Assembly: GCA_004214065.1 (NCBI GenBank)
Contig: SGZM01000003.1
Location: 23,339-87,338 of the forward strand
Direction of reading: 5' to 3'
Source of the DNA: Gammaproteobacteria bacterium
GTDB lineage: Bacteria; Pseudomonadota; Gammaproteobacteria; Magnimaribacterales; Magnimaribacteraceae
DNA length: 64,000 nucleotides
Shown here: piece after piece, positions 52,510 to 61,236 of the stretch
Numbering within the stretch: the first letter of the stretch is position 1
Layout: every line of letters begins with the position of its first letter
The notes under the pieces: model-generated
Seen by the model: the letters and a program-made list of their open reading frames with translations, nothing else
Databases searched by the model: none
Told to the model about the DNA's origin: nothing
Position numbers and translations under genes: made by a program

Positions 52510-54813
52510 CATAGGAAGCTCATTCTTTTTTATACAGTACTGTTAGTACTTTTCACCTCTCATATCCAATCGCTAGATCTTGTTATAGACGGGAAGATCA
52601 TTGAAAGCGAATGGTCTGATGCTAGAGAAATAACAAAATATTATGAAAGTCTTCCATTTACTCTTAATGATGCCTCTGGGTCTCAAAAGGTTCTTGTACT
52701 TGAAGACGAAAAGGGCATTTATCTCGGCTTTATAAATAAACAATCTAATGATTCTATAAGGACTCAAAAACATCAGAGAGATGATGAAATGGCAAATGCT
52801 GACATGGTTGGGGTCTCTATTGACTTTGATGGTGATGGTCTGTTGTCTTATGGGTTCTCTATTTCGGCTGGCGGCTCTATTCTTGATAATGTTGTTAGGA
52901 ACGAAAATGAGGTTAATTACGACTGGGATTCTGACTGGGGTTATGGAGTAAGCATAGAAGGGGATGTTTGGTATGCAGAAATGTTTATACCTTGGAGTGT
53001 GGCCCCGATGAAAGCACAGAGTGGTGATAAAAGAAGAGTAAAACTTTCTTTTTATAGGTGGCTAAGAGGCGAATTTAAAGTTTATACAACCATTAAAGGG
53101 AATCCTCGTACCGAGAAGTTCATTTCTATATTCAATGATTATGAATTCAATAATTACAGTGTTTCAAAGATAGACTATTTTCCTTATATAAATTTATCAG
53201 AAGATAGAGTGCTTGATGAAGACGATACTAAAGTTGGAGCCGAGATATTTTGGAAAATAGATGCTGGAAAACAACTCAATATTGCATTGAATCCTGATTT
53301 TGGACAAGTTGAAAGCGATGAGTTGGTGGTAAACTTTGACTCAAGCGAAACTTATTATTCTGATAAGAGGCCATTTTTTTCTGAGAATCATTCTTTATTT
53401 GACGTAAAAGGTTTTAGGTTTTTTTATGTCATCAATACAAGGAGAATTGGCGCTGCACCAGATTATGATTGTTCAGTCTACACCCAAAATTTAAGAGATT
53501 TATGCAAGTCATCTCAAGTTGGAATTTCGGATATAGACTATGCTGTTCGTTATACCCAACAGAATGAATTATTAGACTTTGGATTCCTTGGAGCCTCAGA
53601 AGCTGATGAAGAATTTAGTCAAGGAAGAGACTTTTATTCGTTGAGATTACGTAAAGCTGAAAAAAAACTTTCTGTTGGATATTTAGGCACTTTTACGAAA
53701 CGACCGGTCCTTGATAGAGAAGCTAATGTGAATTCCGTTGATGTTATTTATAGACCAAAGGACACAATGCGCTTCGATGCTGTTTTCATTAATTCTAAAA
53801 TTGATGATCCTCTGGTTGATAAAGATTCAGGTAATGCTTTTAGATTCAGGTTTACTTCGTCTCCTACAAAACAAAGATATCATGATTTGGGCATATTTTA
53901 CTTTGATGAAAACCTAGATATAACAGATATGGGATATCAAATAGAAAAGGACTGGCTTTTCGCTGGTTCTCAAAACGGACTTAAATTTACAGATTACGAT
54001 GAAAATTCAATATTCCAATCAAATCAAGTGGAGTTAGGTTTAGGACTGGAGGCAAATGGAGATTTAGACAAATCTTCTAATTTCACTTATCTAACCTATA
54101 AGAGTTATTTTAGAAATACTGCATTTGTAGAGTTTACAAATTTTCATAGGACTTCATCAAAAGACTTTTGGGTTACAAGAAAAGACCCCACAGCACCATT
54201 TATTAGAAGACCAGAAAATTATGGAACAAATATTCAATTTAGTGGCCCTTCCAGAAACTTTTTTAATTATTTCGTTGAATTGAAAAGAGAAAAAGGAAGT
54301 CAATGGAGGTCAGCTACTGGCTTTGCTACTTCATATGCAGCAAAATTAAGCTTTGCGCCCAGAGATAACCTTAATTTTTCTGTCTATCATCAGAACTTAA
54401 AAGAAGACCAATGGCTGAACTGGCTTCAAGATAATTTATTAGGTATTTATTCTAGAAAACAAAGAACAACAGTGGCAGACCTTAACTGGTTCGGTGGGGA
54501 TAAGCATGAATTAAGAATAAAGGCACAAATGGTTGCATTCACGGCAAGAGATCCTTTGCCTTATCTAGGAGACGCTTATGGACAACTTAATGCAATTGAT
54601 ATGGCCCTAGATCCTTTTACTCTAAGCGATCTGGCCTTCCAGGTGAGATATAGATATGAAATTCTGCCCTTGGCTTATCTATATGTCGTTTATTCTAGAG
54701 GCGGAAGAATTATTCGAACTGACCTAGAAGATGATCTTGAAGAGATTTATAAAAGGCCTTGGAATGATCCTCAAGCTGATACATTTACCGTCAAGGTTCG
54801 TTATAGATTTTGA
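52507..54813 (+). CDS. Outer-membrane protein with N-terminal CBM9-like domain and DUF5916-type barrel (copy 2)
   Basis: A 768-residue paralogue of the preceding gene. Signal peptide 1-22 (HRKLILFYTVLLVLF), CBM9-like domain with VIDGKIIESEWSDAREITKYYE and IDFDGDG, then the barrel with SDKRPFFSENHSLFD, LNPDFGQVESDELVVNF and the closing VKVRYRF. The extracellular-loop Cys pair is spaced differently (YDCSVYTQNLRDLC), which could alter ligand specificity. The two copies share strand motifs but differ enough to be an old duplication. TTG start with a good Shine-Dalgarno. Its 3' end overlaps the convergent zinc-ribbon gene by 13 bases. Confidence 0.85.
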   Translation: MHRKLILFYTVLLVLFTSHIQSLDLVIDGKIIESEWSDAREITKYYESLPFTLNDASGSQKVLVLEDEKGIYLGFINKQSNDSIRTQKHQRDDEMANADMVGVSIDFDGDGLLSYGFSISAGGSILDNVVRNENEVNYDWDSDWGYGVSIEGDVWYAEMFIPWSVAPMKAQSGDKRRVKLSFYRWLRGEFKVYTTIKGNPRTEKFISIFNDYEFNNYSVSKIDYFPYINLSEDRVLDEDDTKVGAEIFWKIDAGKQLNIALNPDFGQVESDELVVNFDSSETYYSDKRPFFSENHSLFDVKGFRFFYVINTRRIGAAPDYDCSVYTQNLRDLCKSSQVGISDIDYAVRYTQQNELLDFGFLGASEADEEFSQGRDFYSLRLRKAEKKLSVGYLGTFTKRPVLDREANVNSVDVIYRPKDTMRFDAVFINSKIDDPLVDKDSGNAFRFRFTSSPTKQRYHDLGIFYFDENLDITDMGYQIEKDWLFAGSQNGLKFTDYDENSIFQSNQVELGLGLEANGDLDKSSNFTYLTYKSYFRNTAFVEFTNFHRTSSKDFWVTRKDPTAPFIRRPENYGTNIQFSGPSRNFFNYFVELKREKGSQWRSATGFATSYAAKLSFAPRDNLNFSVYHQNLKEDQWLNWLQDNLLGIYSRKQRTTVADLNWFGGDKHELRIKAQMVAFTARDPLPYLGDAYGQLNAIDMALDPFTLSDLAFQVRYRYEILPLAYLYVVYSRGGRIIRTDLEDDLEEIYKRPWNDPQADTFTVKVRYRF

Positions 54814-55007
54814 CACTTCTGTTCTTCAGAACAGAACCATCCGTCATCATTTTCAATTGCTTCAGAGGCAGGTAGATGTAAGTCACATGCGTTACATTTA
54901 ACCATTTCAGTATTAGGTGAATCTAATTTTGTTTTTGAATCACGCTTTATTCTTGCCGTTGTATAAACAAGAAGTATCACCAAAATTAAGATTAGTAGTT
55001 GCCACAT
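54801..55007 (-). CDS. PP0621-family small zinc-ribbon membrane protein
   Basis: A 68-residue protein: one N-terminal membrane helix (about 1-18), a basic linker, then two CxxC-like metal motifs (KCNACDLHLPASEA and WFCSEEQKC). This matches PP0621-type proteins, conserved in Gammaproteobacteria with no known role. It starts 3 bases after the bamD stop on the minus strand. Its end overlaps the barrel gene. Confidence 0.75.
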   Translation of the reverse strand: MWQLLILILVILLVYTTARIKRDSKTKLDSPNTEMVKCNACDLHLPASEAIENDDGWFCSEEQKCQNL

Positions 55008-55010
55008 AAA

Positions 55011-55883
55011 CTACTGAGTTACAGGTTCAGGTCTTTCTATGTCTTCCTTTCCTAGTAAGCCAAATGTGAGAACATTGGTCCATGAGCGTGTTTTAATGGA
55101 TTCATTCTCTTGAAAATTAAAATCTGGATAATTAGAAGTAAGTATATTTAAGTTCCTTTTCTTTAGGTCTTCGTAGCCCAATAGATCATAAGCCTCAACA
55201 AGTATGGAAAGAGCATAGGGAGTCTGCGGAGTATTGGGAAGATGTTCAATGACATATTTTGATCTGCCGATAGCTGCAAGATAGGCTCCTCTTTGCATAT
55301 AAAAGTCAGCTACATACATTTCATGTTTAGCTAAAAGGTTCTTGAGGTAGATCATTCTTTGTTTGGCGTGAGAGACATAATTGCTCTGGGGATATCTGGA
55401 AATAAACTCAGAAAGTTCATCAAAAGAAGTTTGAGCCATGACCACTTCTCTTTTTTCTAAATCTGATTGAAAGTACCTAGAAAATAAACCTGAATCGTCT
55501 GTGAAAGCTGCAAGTCCTTTCATATAATAGGCATATCCTGTGTGTGAATGTCTAGGATGTAAGTTTATAAATCTTTCAGCTGCCGATTGGCTGGCTTCAA
55601 ATTGTGCATTCATGTAATAGGCATAGATCAGTTCTGCTTGAGCTTGTTCTGCATATCTACCAAAAGGAAATCTTGACTCTAATGCTTCCAAACTCATGAT
55701 AGCTGTCGAATAACTTTCGCTTTTTAAGCGTGACTGCGCCTGATCATATAGCTCTTTTTCTATAAGCCTTTCATCTGGCATCTCTTCATTTGAAGAACAT
55801 GCTGATACAAAGAGAATGATAAAAATCCCTAAAATACTCAGATTTCTCTTGCTAGATTTATGAAAATTGTGAACGATTGTCAT
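55011..55883 (-). CDS. bamD: Outer-membrane assembly lipoprotein BamD
   Basis: Essential BAM-complex lipoprotein built from tetratricopeptide repeats. A lipobox FVSACSS lies at about residues 26-32 and the TPR stretch ELYDQAQSRLKSESYSTAIMSLEALESRFPFGRYAEQAQAELIYAYY spans the first two repeats; HTGYAYYMKGLA follows. Length 290 is longer than the 245 of E. coli, mainly at both ends. The bamD|rluD divergent arrangement is conserved in the class. It would assemble the two barrels encoded next door. Confidence 0.95.
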   Translation of the reverse strand: MTIVHNFHKSSKRNLSILGIFIILFVSACSSNEEMPDERLIEKELYDQAQSRLKSESYSTAIMSLEALESRFPFGRYAEQAQAELIYAYYMNAQFEASQSAAERFINLHPRHSHTGYAYYMKGLAAFTDDSGLFSRYFQSDLEKREVVMAQTSFDELSEFISRYPQSNYVSHAKQRMIYLKNLLAKHEMYVADFYMQRGAYLAAIGRSKYVIEHLPNTPQTPYALSILVEAYDLLGYEDLKKRNLNILTSNYPDFNFQENESIKTRSWTNVLTFGLLGKEDIERPEPVTQ

Positions 55884-55954
55884 TTAAATTATGAATTCTA
55901 CAGATCAGATTGGTACTTGGACAGAAAAAGGTTAGCAAGGTTCGAATTATCCTT

Positions 55955-56902
55955 ATGGAAACAAAAAAAAAGATATCACTTATTTATACCGTACTCGATT
56001 CAGATGAGGGTGATAGAGTGGATCAAATAGCTGCCAGACAATTTCCAGAATACTCTAGGGGCCATATCCAACGATGGATAAGAGAAGGTAATTTGCTGGT
56101 TAATAATCACGAAATAAAATCCAAACAATCACTTCATGCCAAGGATGTTATTTCTATAGATTTTTGGGAAGAGCCTCAATTAATGGATCTTCCTGAAGAT
56201 ATACCACTTGAAGTAATTTTTGAAGATGAAGAAATATTAATTATCAATAAACCGGCCGGTTTGGTAGTTCATCCAGGGCCTGGTAATGAAAAAGGGACCT
56301 TAGTTAACGCATTATTATCTCATGATAGTAATCTAGGCTTCCTTCCCAGAGCTGGTTTGGTTCATAGATTAGATAAAGACACATCTGGCCTTATGGTGAT
56401 TTCTAAGACAGAGAGTTCTTACATGAACCTTATAGAACAATTAAAGCAAAGATCTGTTAAACGAACTTACTTAGCTATAGTCGTCGGAGTGCCGGTTTCG
56501 AGTAAAACTATAGATGAACCAATAGGTAGACATCCTAAAATTAGAACCAAACAAGCTATTACTCAGAACGGTAAAGAGGCCATAACCAGATTTAATAAAT
56601 TAGATAGTTTTGGAGGTTATTCTTTATTACGTGTAAATTTGGAAACTGGTCGTACTCATCAAATTAGAGTTCACCTATCTCATATAGGACACCCAATTAT
56701 TGGAGATCCGACTTACGGGAATAGAAATAAATTTTCTGTTGGAACAAGCGAAGAATTAAAAAAAGTTATTGTTGGTTTTAAAAGACAGGCTTTACATGCC
56801 GAAGAGCTTGAATTAATCCATCCAGGAACTAAAGAGCTTATTTCATTTAAAATTGAAATGCCTGCAGATATGCAAATTTTATTAGATCAAATAAATAGTT
56901 AA
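55955..56902 (+). CDS. rluD: 23S rRNA pseudouridine(1911/1915/1917) synthase
   Basis: Makes pseudouridines in helix 69 of 23S rRNA, one of which RlmH (29919) then methylates. S4 RNA-binding domain at about 10-70 (DRVDQIAARQFPEYSRGHIQRWIREGNLLVN), catalytic Asp in LVHRLDKDTSGLM, and ETGRTHQIRVHLSHIGHPIIGDPTYG. I start at ATG 55955 (about 315 residues); a TTG 15 codons earlier adds a non-homologous tail. It overlaps pgeF. Confidence 0.96.
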   Translation: METKKKISLIYTVLDSDEGDRVDQIAARQFPEYSRGHIQRWIREGNLLVNNHEIKSKQSLHAKDVISIDFWEEPQLMDLPEDIPLEVIFEDEEILIINKPAGLVVHPGPGNEKGTLVNALLSHDSNLGFLPRAGLVHRLDKDTSGLMVISKTESSYMNLIEQLKQRSVKRTYLAIVVGVPVSSKTIDEPIGRHPKIRTKQAITQNGKEAITRFNKLDSFGGYSLLRVNLETGRTHQIRVHLSHIGHPIIGDPTYGNRNKFSVGTSEELKKVIVGFKRQALHAEELELIHPGTKELISFKIEMPADMQILLDQINS

Positions 56903-57591
56903 TGAACCTTGAATTCCTTAGCCCCAAAACTCCACTGGGCCATAAAATACAATGCCTTACTCTGACTAGAAATTTTTTTGATAAGAATAAAATAAATGCT
57001 GATAAAGATAATTTAATAAATAATTTTTTATCATTCAAAGATATTCCTATCCAATATATGGATCAGATTCATGGGAAAAACTTACAATCGATATCGTCAC
57101 ATTCTTCAAAACCAATTGCCAATACTGATGCATTGTTCTCTTCTAGTACTAACCTTGCTTTAGCTGTTTTTTCTGCTGACTGTTTACCAATTGCTCTTTG
57201 TAAAAGTGACGGTAGTGAATTTGCTGTCATTCATGCTGGCTGGAAAGGCCTAATTTCAGGCGTGGTAGAATCTTCTATATCTTGTTTTACCGATTCCAGT
57301 AATTTATGTGCTTGGATTGGACCATCAATTTCAAAACAAAATTATGAGGTTGGTAAAGATTTGTACGATGATTTTATGGCCAAAGATAAAAATTCTATTT
57401 TAAATTTTTCTAAAAAGAATTCTTATAAATTTCTTTTTGATCTACAAGGAGAGGCTGAGAGAATTTTAAAGAAATATAAGATAAAAGTTCAAACGTCAGA
57501 CATTTGCACATACAACTCATCATCCTTGTACTCATATAGAAAAGAAGAAACAGAGAATAGAATAGTAACTATTATTTGGAGAGAGGCATGA
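56902..57591 (+). CDS. pgeF: Purine-nucleoside phosphorylase/polyphenol oxidase family protein (YfiH)
   Basis: DUF152 zinc enzyme, 229 residues. The metal and catalytic residues appear in VFSADCLPIALC, AVIHAGWKGLISGVV and the late ICTYNSSSLYSYRKE. YfiH/PgeF proteins phosphorolyse purine nucleosides and correct peptidoglycan precursors (L-Ser in place of L-Ala). The rluD-yfiH order is conserved. The ATG overlaps the rluD stop, and its stop overlaps the next ATG. Confidence 0.94.
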   Translation: MNLEFLSPKTPLGHKIQCLTLTRNFFDKNKINADKDNLINNFLSFKDIPIQYMDQIHGKNLQSISSHSSKPIANTDALFSSSTNLALAVFSADCLPIALCKSDGSEFAVIHAGWKGLISGVVESSISCFTDSSNLCAWIGPSISKQNYEVGKDLYDDFMAKDKNSILNFSKKNSYKFLFDLQGEAERILKKYKIKVQTSDICTYNSSSLYSYRKEETENRIVTIIWREA

Positions 57592-58457
57592 AGACTAAGG
57601 GCTTTATAGGATTGGGTGTAATGGGATTTCCCATGGCAGGTCATATCGCAAAGAATTATCCAACTGTCGTTTACAATCGCTCAAAGCCAAAGTCAGATGA
57701 TTGGATGAAAGTTCATGCAGGCAGAGTTGCTTTAAGCCCAGAAGATCTTGGCAGTTCTTGTAATGAGATATTCATGTGTATCGGTAATGATAATGATGTA
57801 AGGGAAGCGATTTCTGGTGATAAGGGTATTTTAAAATCCATGTCTTCAGGAGGGATCATAGTAGATCACACGACCACTTCTTCTGTCCTGTCCATAGAGA
57901 TGAATGAGCTCTGTTTGGAAAAAGGTATACATTACCTAGACGCACCTGTTTCTGGAGGGCAAGCAGGAGCCGAAAATGGGGCACTCACAATTATGGCAGG
58001 CGGTGATAAAGCTGCTTACGAGCAAGCCAAAGTAACTATGGATCATTATGCAAAATTTTCAAAGCTAATGGGTCCTTCAGGCTCTGGTCAATTAACCAAG
58101 ATGGTGAACCAGATATGCATAGCTGGTTTAGTCCAAGGATTGGCTGAAGGTATTAATTTTTCTGAAAAAGCAGGGCTAGAAACCAAAGATGTGATAGAAG
58201 TTATTTCTCAAGGGGCAGCACAATCATGGCAAATGGAAAATCGATGGGAGACCATGTCTTTGGATGAATACGACCATGGTTTTGCCGTAGATCATATGCG
58301 TAAAGATCTGAAGATTGCTATTGAAGAAGCAGGAAAAACGGGTGCTCTTGTAGAAATCACAAAACTCATTGATGGGTTCTACAAAGATATTCAAGATATG
58401 GGCGGGAATAGATGGGACACTTCTAGTTTATTAAAAAGACTTCAAAAAAATGACTAA
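57588..58457 (+). CDS. Beta-hydroxyacid dehydrogenase (3-hydroxyisobutyrate/tartronate-semialdehyde reductase type)
   Basis: NAD(P)-dependent reductase of 289 residues. GFIGLGVMGFPMAGHI is the dinucleotide fold, DAPVSGGQAGAENGALTIMAGG the substrate motif, GSGQLTKMVNQI holds the catalytic Lys, and the C-terminal helical domain includes FAVDHMRKDLKIA. The start at 57588 has a Shine-Dalgarno (GGAGAGAGG). It overlaps a glycerate kinase gene by 8 bases; that pairing makes tartronate-semialdehyde to D-glycerate reduction (GlxR/GarR) a reasonable guess over 3-hydroxyisobutyrate oxidation, but the substrate is not proven. Confidence 0.88.
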   Translation: MKTKGFIGLGVMGFPMAGHIAKNYPTVVYNRSKPKSDDWMKVHAGRVALSPEDLGSSCNEIFMCIGNDNDVREAISGDKGILKSMSSGGIIVDHTTTSSVLSIEMNELCLEKGIHYLDAPVSGGQAGAENGALTIMAGGDKAAYEQAKVTMDHYAKFSKLMGPSGSGQLTKMVNQICIAGLVQGLAEGINFSEKAGLETKDVIEVISQGAAQSWQMENRWETMSLDEYDHGFAVDHMRKDLKIAIEEAGKTGALVEITKLIDGFYKDIQDMGGNRWDTSSLLKRLQKND

Positions 58458-59394
58458 TTTTCTTCAAGCAGACGATATAGAAGTACAAAACTTTTTTCAT
58501 GAATCTAGAAAAAGTTTACTTGAGTTAGCTAAGGTTATGAAAATAGACGATTTAAGTGAAGACTTCTTAAAAGAGATAGTAATTCCAATATCTTTATTTT
58601 TACACAAACAGTTTCCTAAAAGAGAAAAACCATATTTTATATGTTTCACGGGAGGGCAAGGCTCTGGAAAGACTACGCTCTCTTTTTTTATACAAAAAGT
58701 CCTTAATGAAGTACTTCATAGACCTGCTATGGGGTTTTCTATTGATGATATATACAAATCCCAAGAAGAGAGAAGAACTCTTGCAAAAACGATTCATCCT
58801 CTTTGTTACATAAGAGGAGTTCCTGGCACTCATGACATAAATATGGGTCTCGATTTAATCGATCAATTGACTAATGCGAATCAAGATACAGAAATCAAGA
58901 TACCCTCCTTTTGTAAACCAGAAGATAAACATTACCCAATGGAAGATTGGCCCGTTTACAGAGGTAAGCCAGATTTTATTTTTTTTGATGCTTGGTGTGG
59001 AGGTGCTAAGCCTTTACCAGAACAAGATTGGCTTCCTCCATTAAATCCACTCGAGATTGAAGAAGATCCTGATGGAATATGGTCAAAATGGAGCAATAAA
59101 GAGCTTTCAAAAGATTATCAAACTTTGTTTTCATTATTCGATTTACTATTAATGATTAAAGTGCCAAGTATGGATTTTGTTTATGAGAGCAGGTGGATAC
59201 AAGAGCAAACTTTAGCGAAAACAGTAACAAACCCTATTTTAAAGAAAAAGATTATGACCAAGGACCAAGTTTATCGTTTTGTGATGCATTACGAGCGATT
59301 AACTCGCTATATTTTAGAAGAACTACCCACTTTTTCAGATATTGTTTTGTCTAGGGATGGTGATTTTAAATTCTCCATTTCTAAAACCCCGTAG
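58450..59394 (+). CDS. D-glycerate 3-kinase, GLYK (plant/PRK-like) type
   Basis: P-loop kinase of 314 residues. Walker A FTGGQGSGKTTLS is at about 58-70, GFSIDDIYKSQEER the PRK-like Asp, RGVPGTHDINMGLDLI and FFDAWCGGAKPLP the family motifs that distinguish GLYK-type kinases from uridine kinase and phosphoribulokinase. It forms 3-phosphoglycerate from D-glycerate. Translational coupling to the hydroxyacid dehydrogenase suggests a two-step entry of tartronate semialdehyde or glycerate into glycolysis. Confidence 0.82.
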   Translation: MTNFLQADDIEVQNFFHESRKSLLELAKVMKIDDLSEDFLKEIVIPISLFLHKQFPKREKPYFICFTGGQGSGKTTLSFFIQKVLNEVLHRPAMGFSIDDIYKSQEERRTLAKTIHPLCYIRGVPGTHDINMGLDLIDQLTNANQDTEIKIPSFCKPEDKHYPMEDWPVYRGKPDFIFFDAWCGGAKPLPEQDWLPPLNPLEIEEDPDGIWSKWSNKELSKDYQTLFSLFDLLLMIKVPSMDFVYESRWIQEQTLAKTVTNPILKKKIMTKDQVYRFVMHYERLTRYILEELPTFSDIVLSRDGDFKFSISKTP

Positions 59395-59416
59395 ATGTTG
59401 ATATTATAGGGTTTTC

Positions 59417-59444
59417 TTGACTTAGACACCTCAGATGTCACAAT
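59417..59444 (+). promoter_or_regulatory. Candidate promoter for ilvB-ilvH-ilvC-pssA
   Basis: TTGACT (59417-59422), 16-base spacer, CACAAT (59439-59444). Transcription would begin near 59451, downstream of an in-frame ATG at 59443, supporting the later ATG at 59488 as the true ilvB start. The 93-base gap shows no attenuator peptide or T-box. Confidence 0.4.
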
Positions 59445-59487
59445 GCTCAACCTCCAAAAGTTTGGAGTAACTTTTAAAAGAAATTTA

Positions 59488-61236
59488 ATGGATAAAAGTA
59501 ATAAATCTGGTGCAGAGGCATTAATTCATTCTCTTCACCTTGAAGGTGTCGAGTTTATGTTTGGTTATCCAGGCGGAGCTGCTTTGCATATATACGATGC
59601 TATATTTAACCAAAACTATGTAGACCATATTCTGGTAAGGCATGAACAAGGGGCTGTTCACGCAGCTGATGGTTATGCTAGGGCTACTGGAAAACCAGGC
59701 GTAGCGTTAGTTACTTCTGGACCCGGAGCTACCAATGCCATAACTGGCTTAGCAACAGCTTATATGGACTCAACCCCTATTGTTGTTATTTCAGGTCAAG
59801 TTAAATCTAATCTAATAGGAACAGATTCATTTCAAGAAACCGACATGATTGGGATCTCGCGTCCAATTGTAAAACACAGTTTTCTAGTACAAAGAGCCGA
59901 AGATATTCCTGAAATAGTCAAAAAAGCTTTCCATATAGCTACAACCGGAAGACCGGGACCGGTAGTGATTGATGTGCCAAAAGATTTAACAGATCCAGAA
60001 TATAAGTTTGAATTTCATTATCCTAAAGAAATAAATATGCGCTCCTATAATCCTCCCACGGAAGGGGATACTTCAAGAATAAAGGAAGCTGTAGATTTAA
60101 TTGAAACTGCTAAGAGACCAGTAATTTATTCCGGAGGAGGAGTAATCCAGAATGATGCTTCAGACGAATTAATAGAGTTAGCAAAACTGCTTAATTTCCC
60201 AGTTACAAATACTTTAATGGGATTGGGTGCTTTTCCTGGTTCAGATCCACAATTTATGGGCATGTTAGGCATGCACGGCACTTATCAAGCAAATATGGCC
60301 ATGCATAATGCTGATTTAATAATAGCTATTGGAGCAAGATTTGATGACAGAATTACTAACGATCCTAAGCAATTTTCTCTTGGAGCCAAAAAGATACATA
60401 TCGATGTAGACCCTGCATCTGTATCAAAAATTATACACGCAGACATTCCAATTGTTGGCTCTGCTAAAGAATGTTTATCTGCACTCCTTTTAGAACTTAA
60501 TTCTAGAAATCTAAAACTAAATGAATCCGATATTTCAGAATGGAATAAACAAATATCTACTTGGAGGGATGCTCATGGCCTGAATCATTCCCTGTTAGAG
60601 CTTGGACCTCAAAACGGAAAGATATTGCCTCAACAAGTCGTTCAGTCACTTTACAAAGAAACCAATGGGGAAGCATTTATCACGTCAGATGTAGGACAGC
60701 ATCAAATGTTTGCTGCTCAGTATTATCATTTTGATAAACCCAGGCAGTGGATTAATTCTGGTGGTCTTGGAACTATGGGTTTTGGTCTTCCATCTGCAAT
60801 GGGCGTTCAATTAGCCTTCCCTGAATCTACGGTAGCCTGTGTGACGGGTGAAGGAAGTATTCAGATGTGTATACAAGAACTGTCGACCTGTCTGCAATAC
60901 GGACTGCCAATCAAAATAATCAATTTAAACAATGCTGCTCTTGGAATGGTTAGGCAGTGGCAAGATATGCAATACGGAGGAAGACATTCTTCTAGTACAT
61001 ATGAAAATTCACTTCCCGATTTTATTGCTCTAGCTGAATCCTATGGCCATGTTGGAATCAAAGTTACCAAGTTCGAGGATTTAGAAGCTGCTATGAAGGA
61101 ATGCGTATCACTTAAAGATAGATTGGTATTTTTAGATGTTGATGTCGATCCAAATGAGCATGTATACCCTATGCTTGAAGCTGGAAATGCTATGGATCAT
61201 ATGTGGTTAGGAAAAGAAGAAAAGACTTGGAAATGA
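59488..61236 (+). CDS. ilvB: Acetolactate synthase large subunit
   Basis: Thiamine-diphosphate enzyme condensing pyruvate (with pyruvate or 2-oxobutyrate) for branched-chain amino acids; about 582 residues from ATG 59488. The TPP glutamate is in LVRHEQGAVHAADGYARATGKPGVALVTSGPGATN and the TPP/Mg motif GEGSIQMCIQELSTC...NNAALGMVRQWQ. FAD-region residues ARFDDRITNDPKQF are present, and the gene is coupled to ilvH, which rules out glyoxylate carboligase despite the glycerate genes upstream. Confidence 0.96.
   Translation: MDKSNKSGAEALIHSLHLEGVEFMFGYPGGAALHIYDAIFNQNYVDHILVRHEQGAVHAADGYARATGKPGVALVTSGPGATNAITGLATAYMDSTPIVVISGQVKSNLIGTDSFQETDMIGISRPIVKHSFLVQRAEDIPEIVKKAFHIATTGRPGPVVIDVPKDLTDPEYKFEFHYPKEINMRSYNPPTEGDTSRIKEAVDLIETAKRPVIYSGGGVIQNDASDELIELAKLLNFPVTNTLMGLGAFPGSDPQFMGMLGMHGTYQANMAMHNADLIIAIGARFDDRITNDPKQFSLGAKKIHIDVDPASVSKIIHADIPIVGSAKECLSALLLELNSRNLKLNESDISEWNKQISTWRDAHGLNHSLLELGPQNGKILPQQVVQSLYKETNGEAFITSDVGQHQMFAAQYYHFDKPRQWINSGGLGTMGFGLPSAMGVQLAFPESTVACVTGEGSIQMCIQELSTCLQYGLPIKIINLNNAALGMVRQWQDMQYGGRHSSSTYENSLPDFIALAESYGHVGIKVTKFEDLEAAMKECVSLKDRLVFLDVDVDPNEHVYPMLEAGNAMDHMWLGKEEKTWK

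Noticed and set aside
50185..54813. TonB-dependent receptors
   Set aside because: There is no plug domain or TonB box; the N-terminus is a CBM9-like sandwich.
59395..59487. Branched-chain amino-acid attenuator leader before ilvB
   Set aside because: The 93 bases hold no Leu/Val/Ile-rich leader peptide and no terminator/antiterminator pair that I can find.
59488..61236. Calling the TPP enzyme glyoxylate carboligase because it follows glycerate genes
   Set aside because: The ACT-domain small subunit overlaps its stop codon and ilvC follows, and the TPP Glu is conserved (carboligase has Val there).
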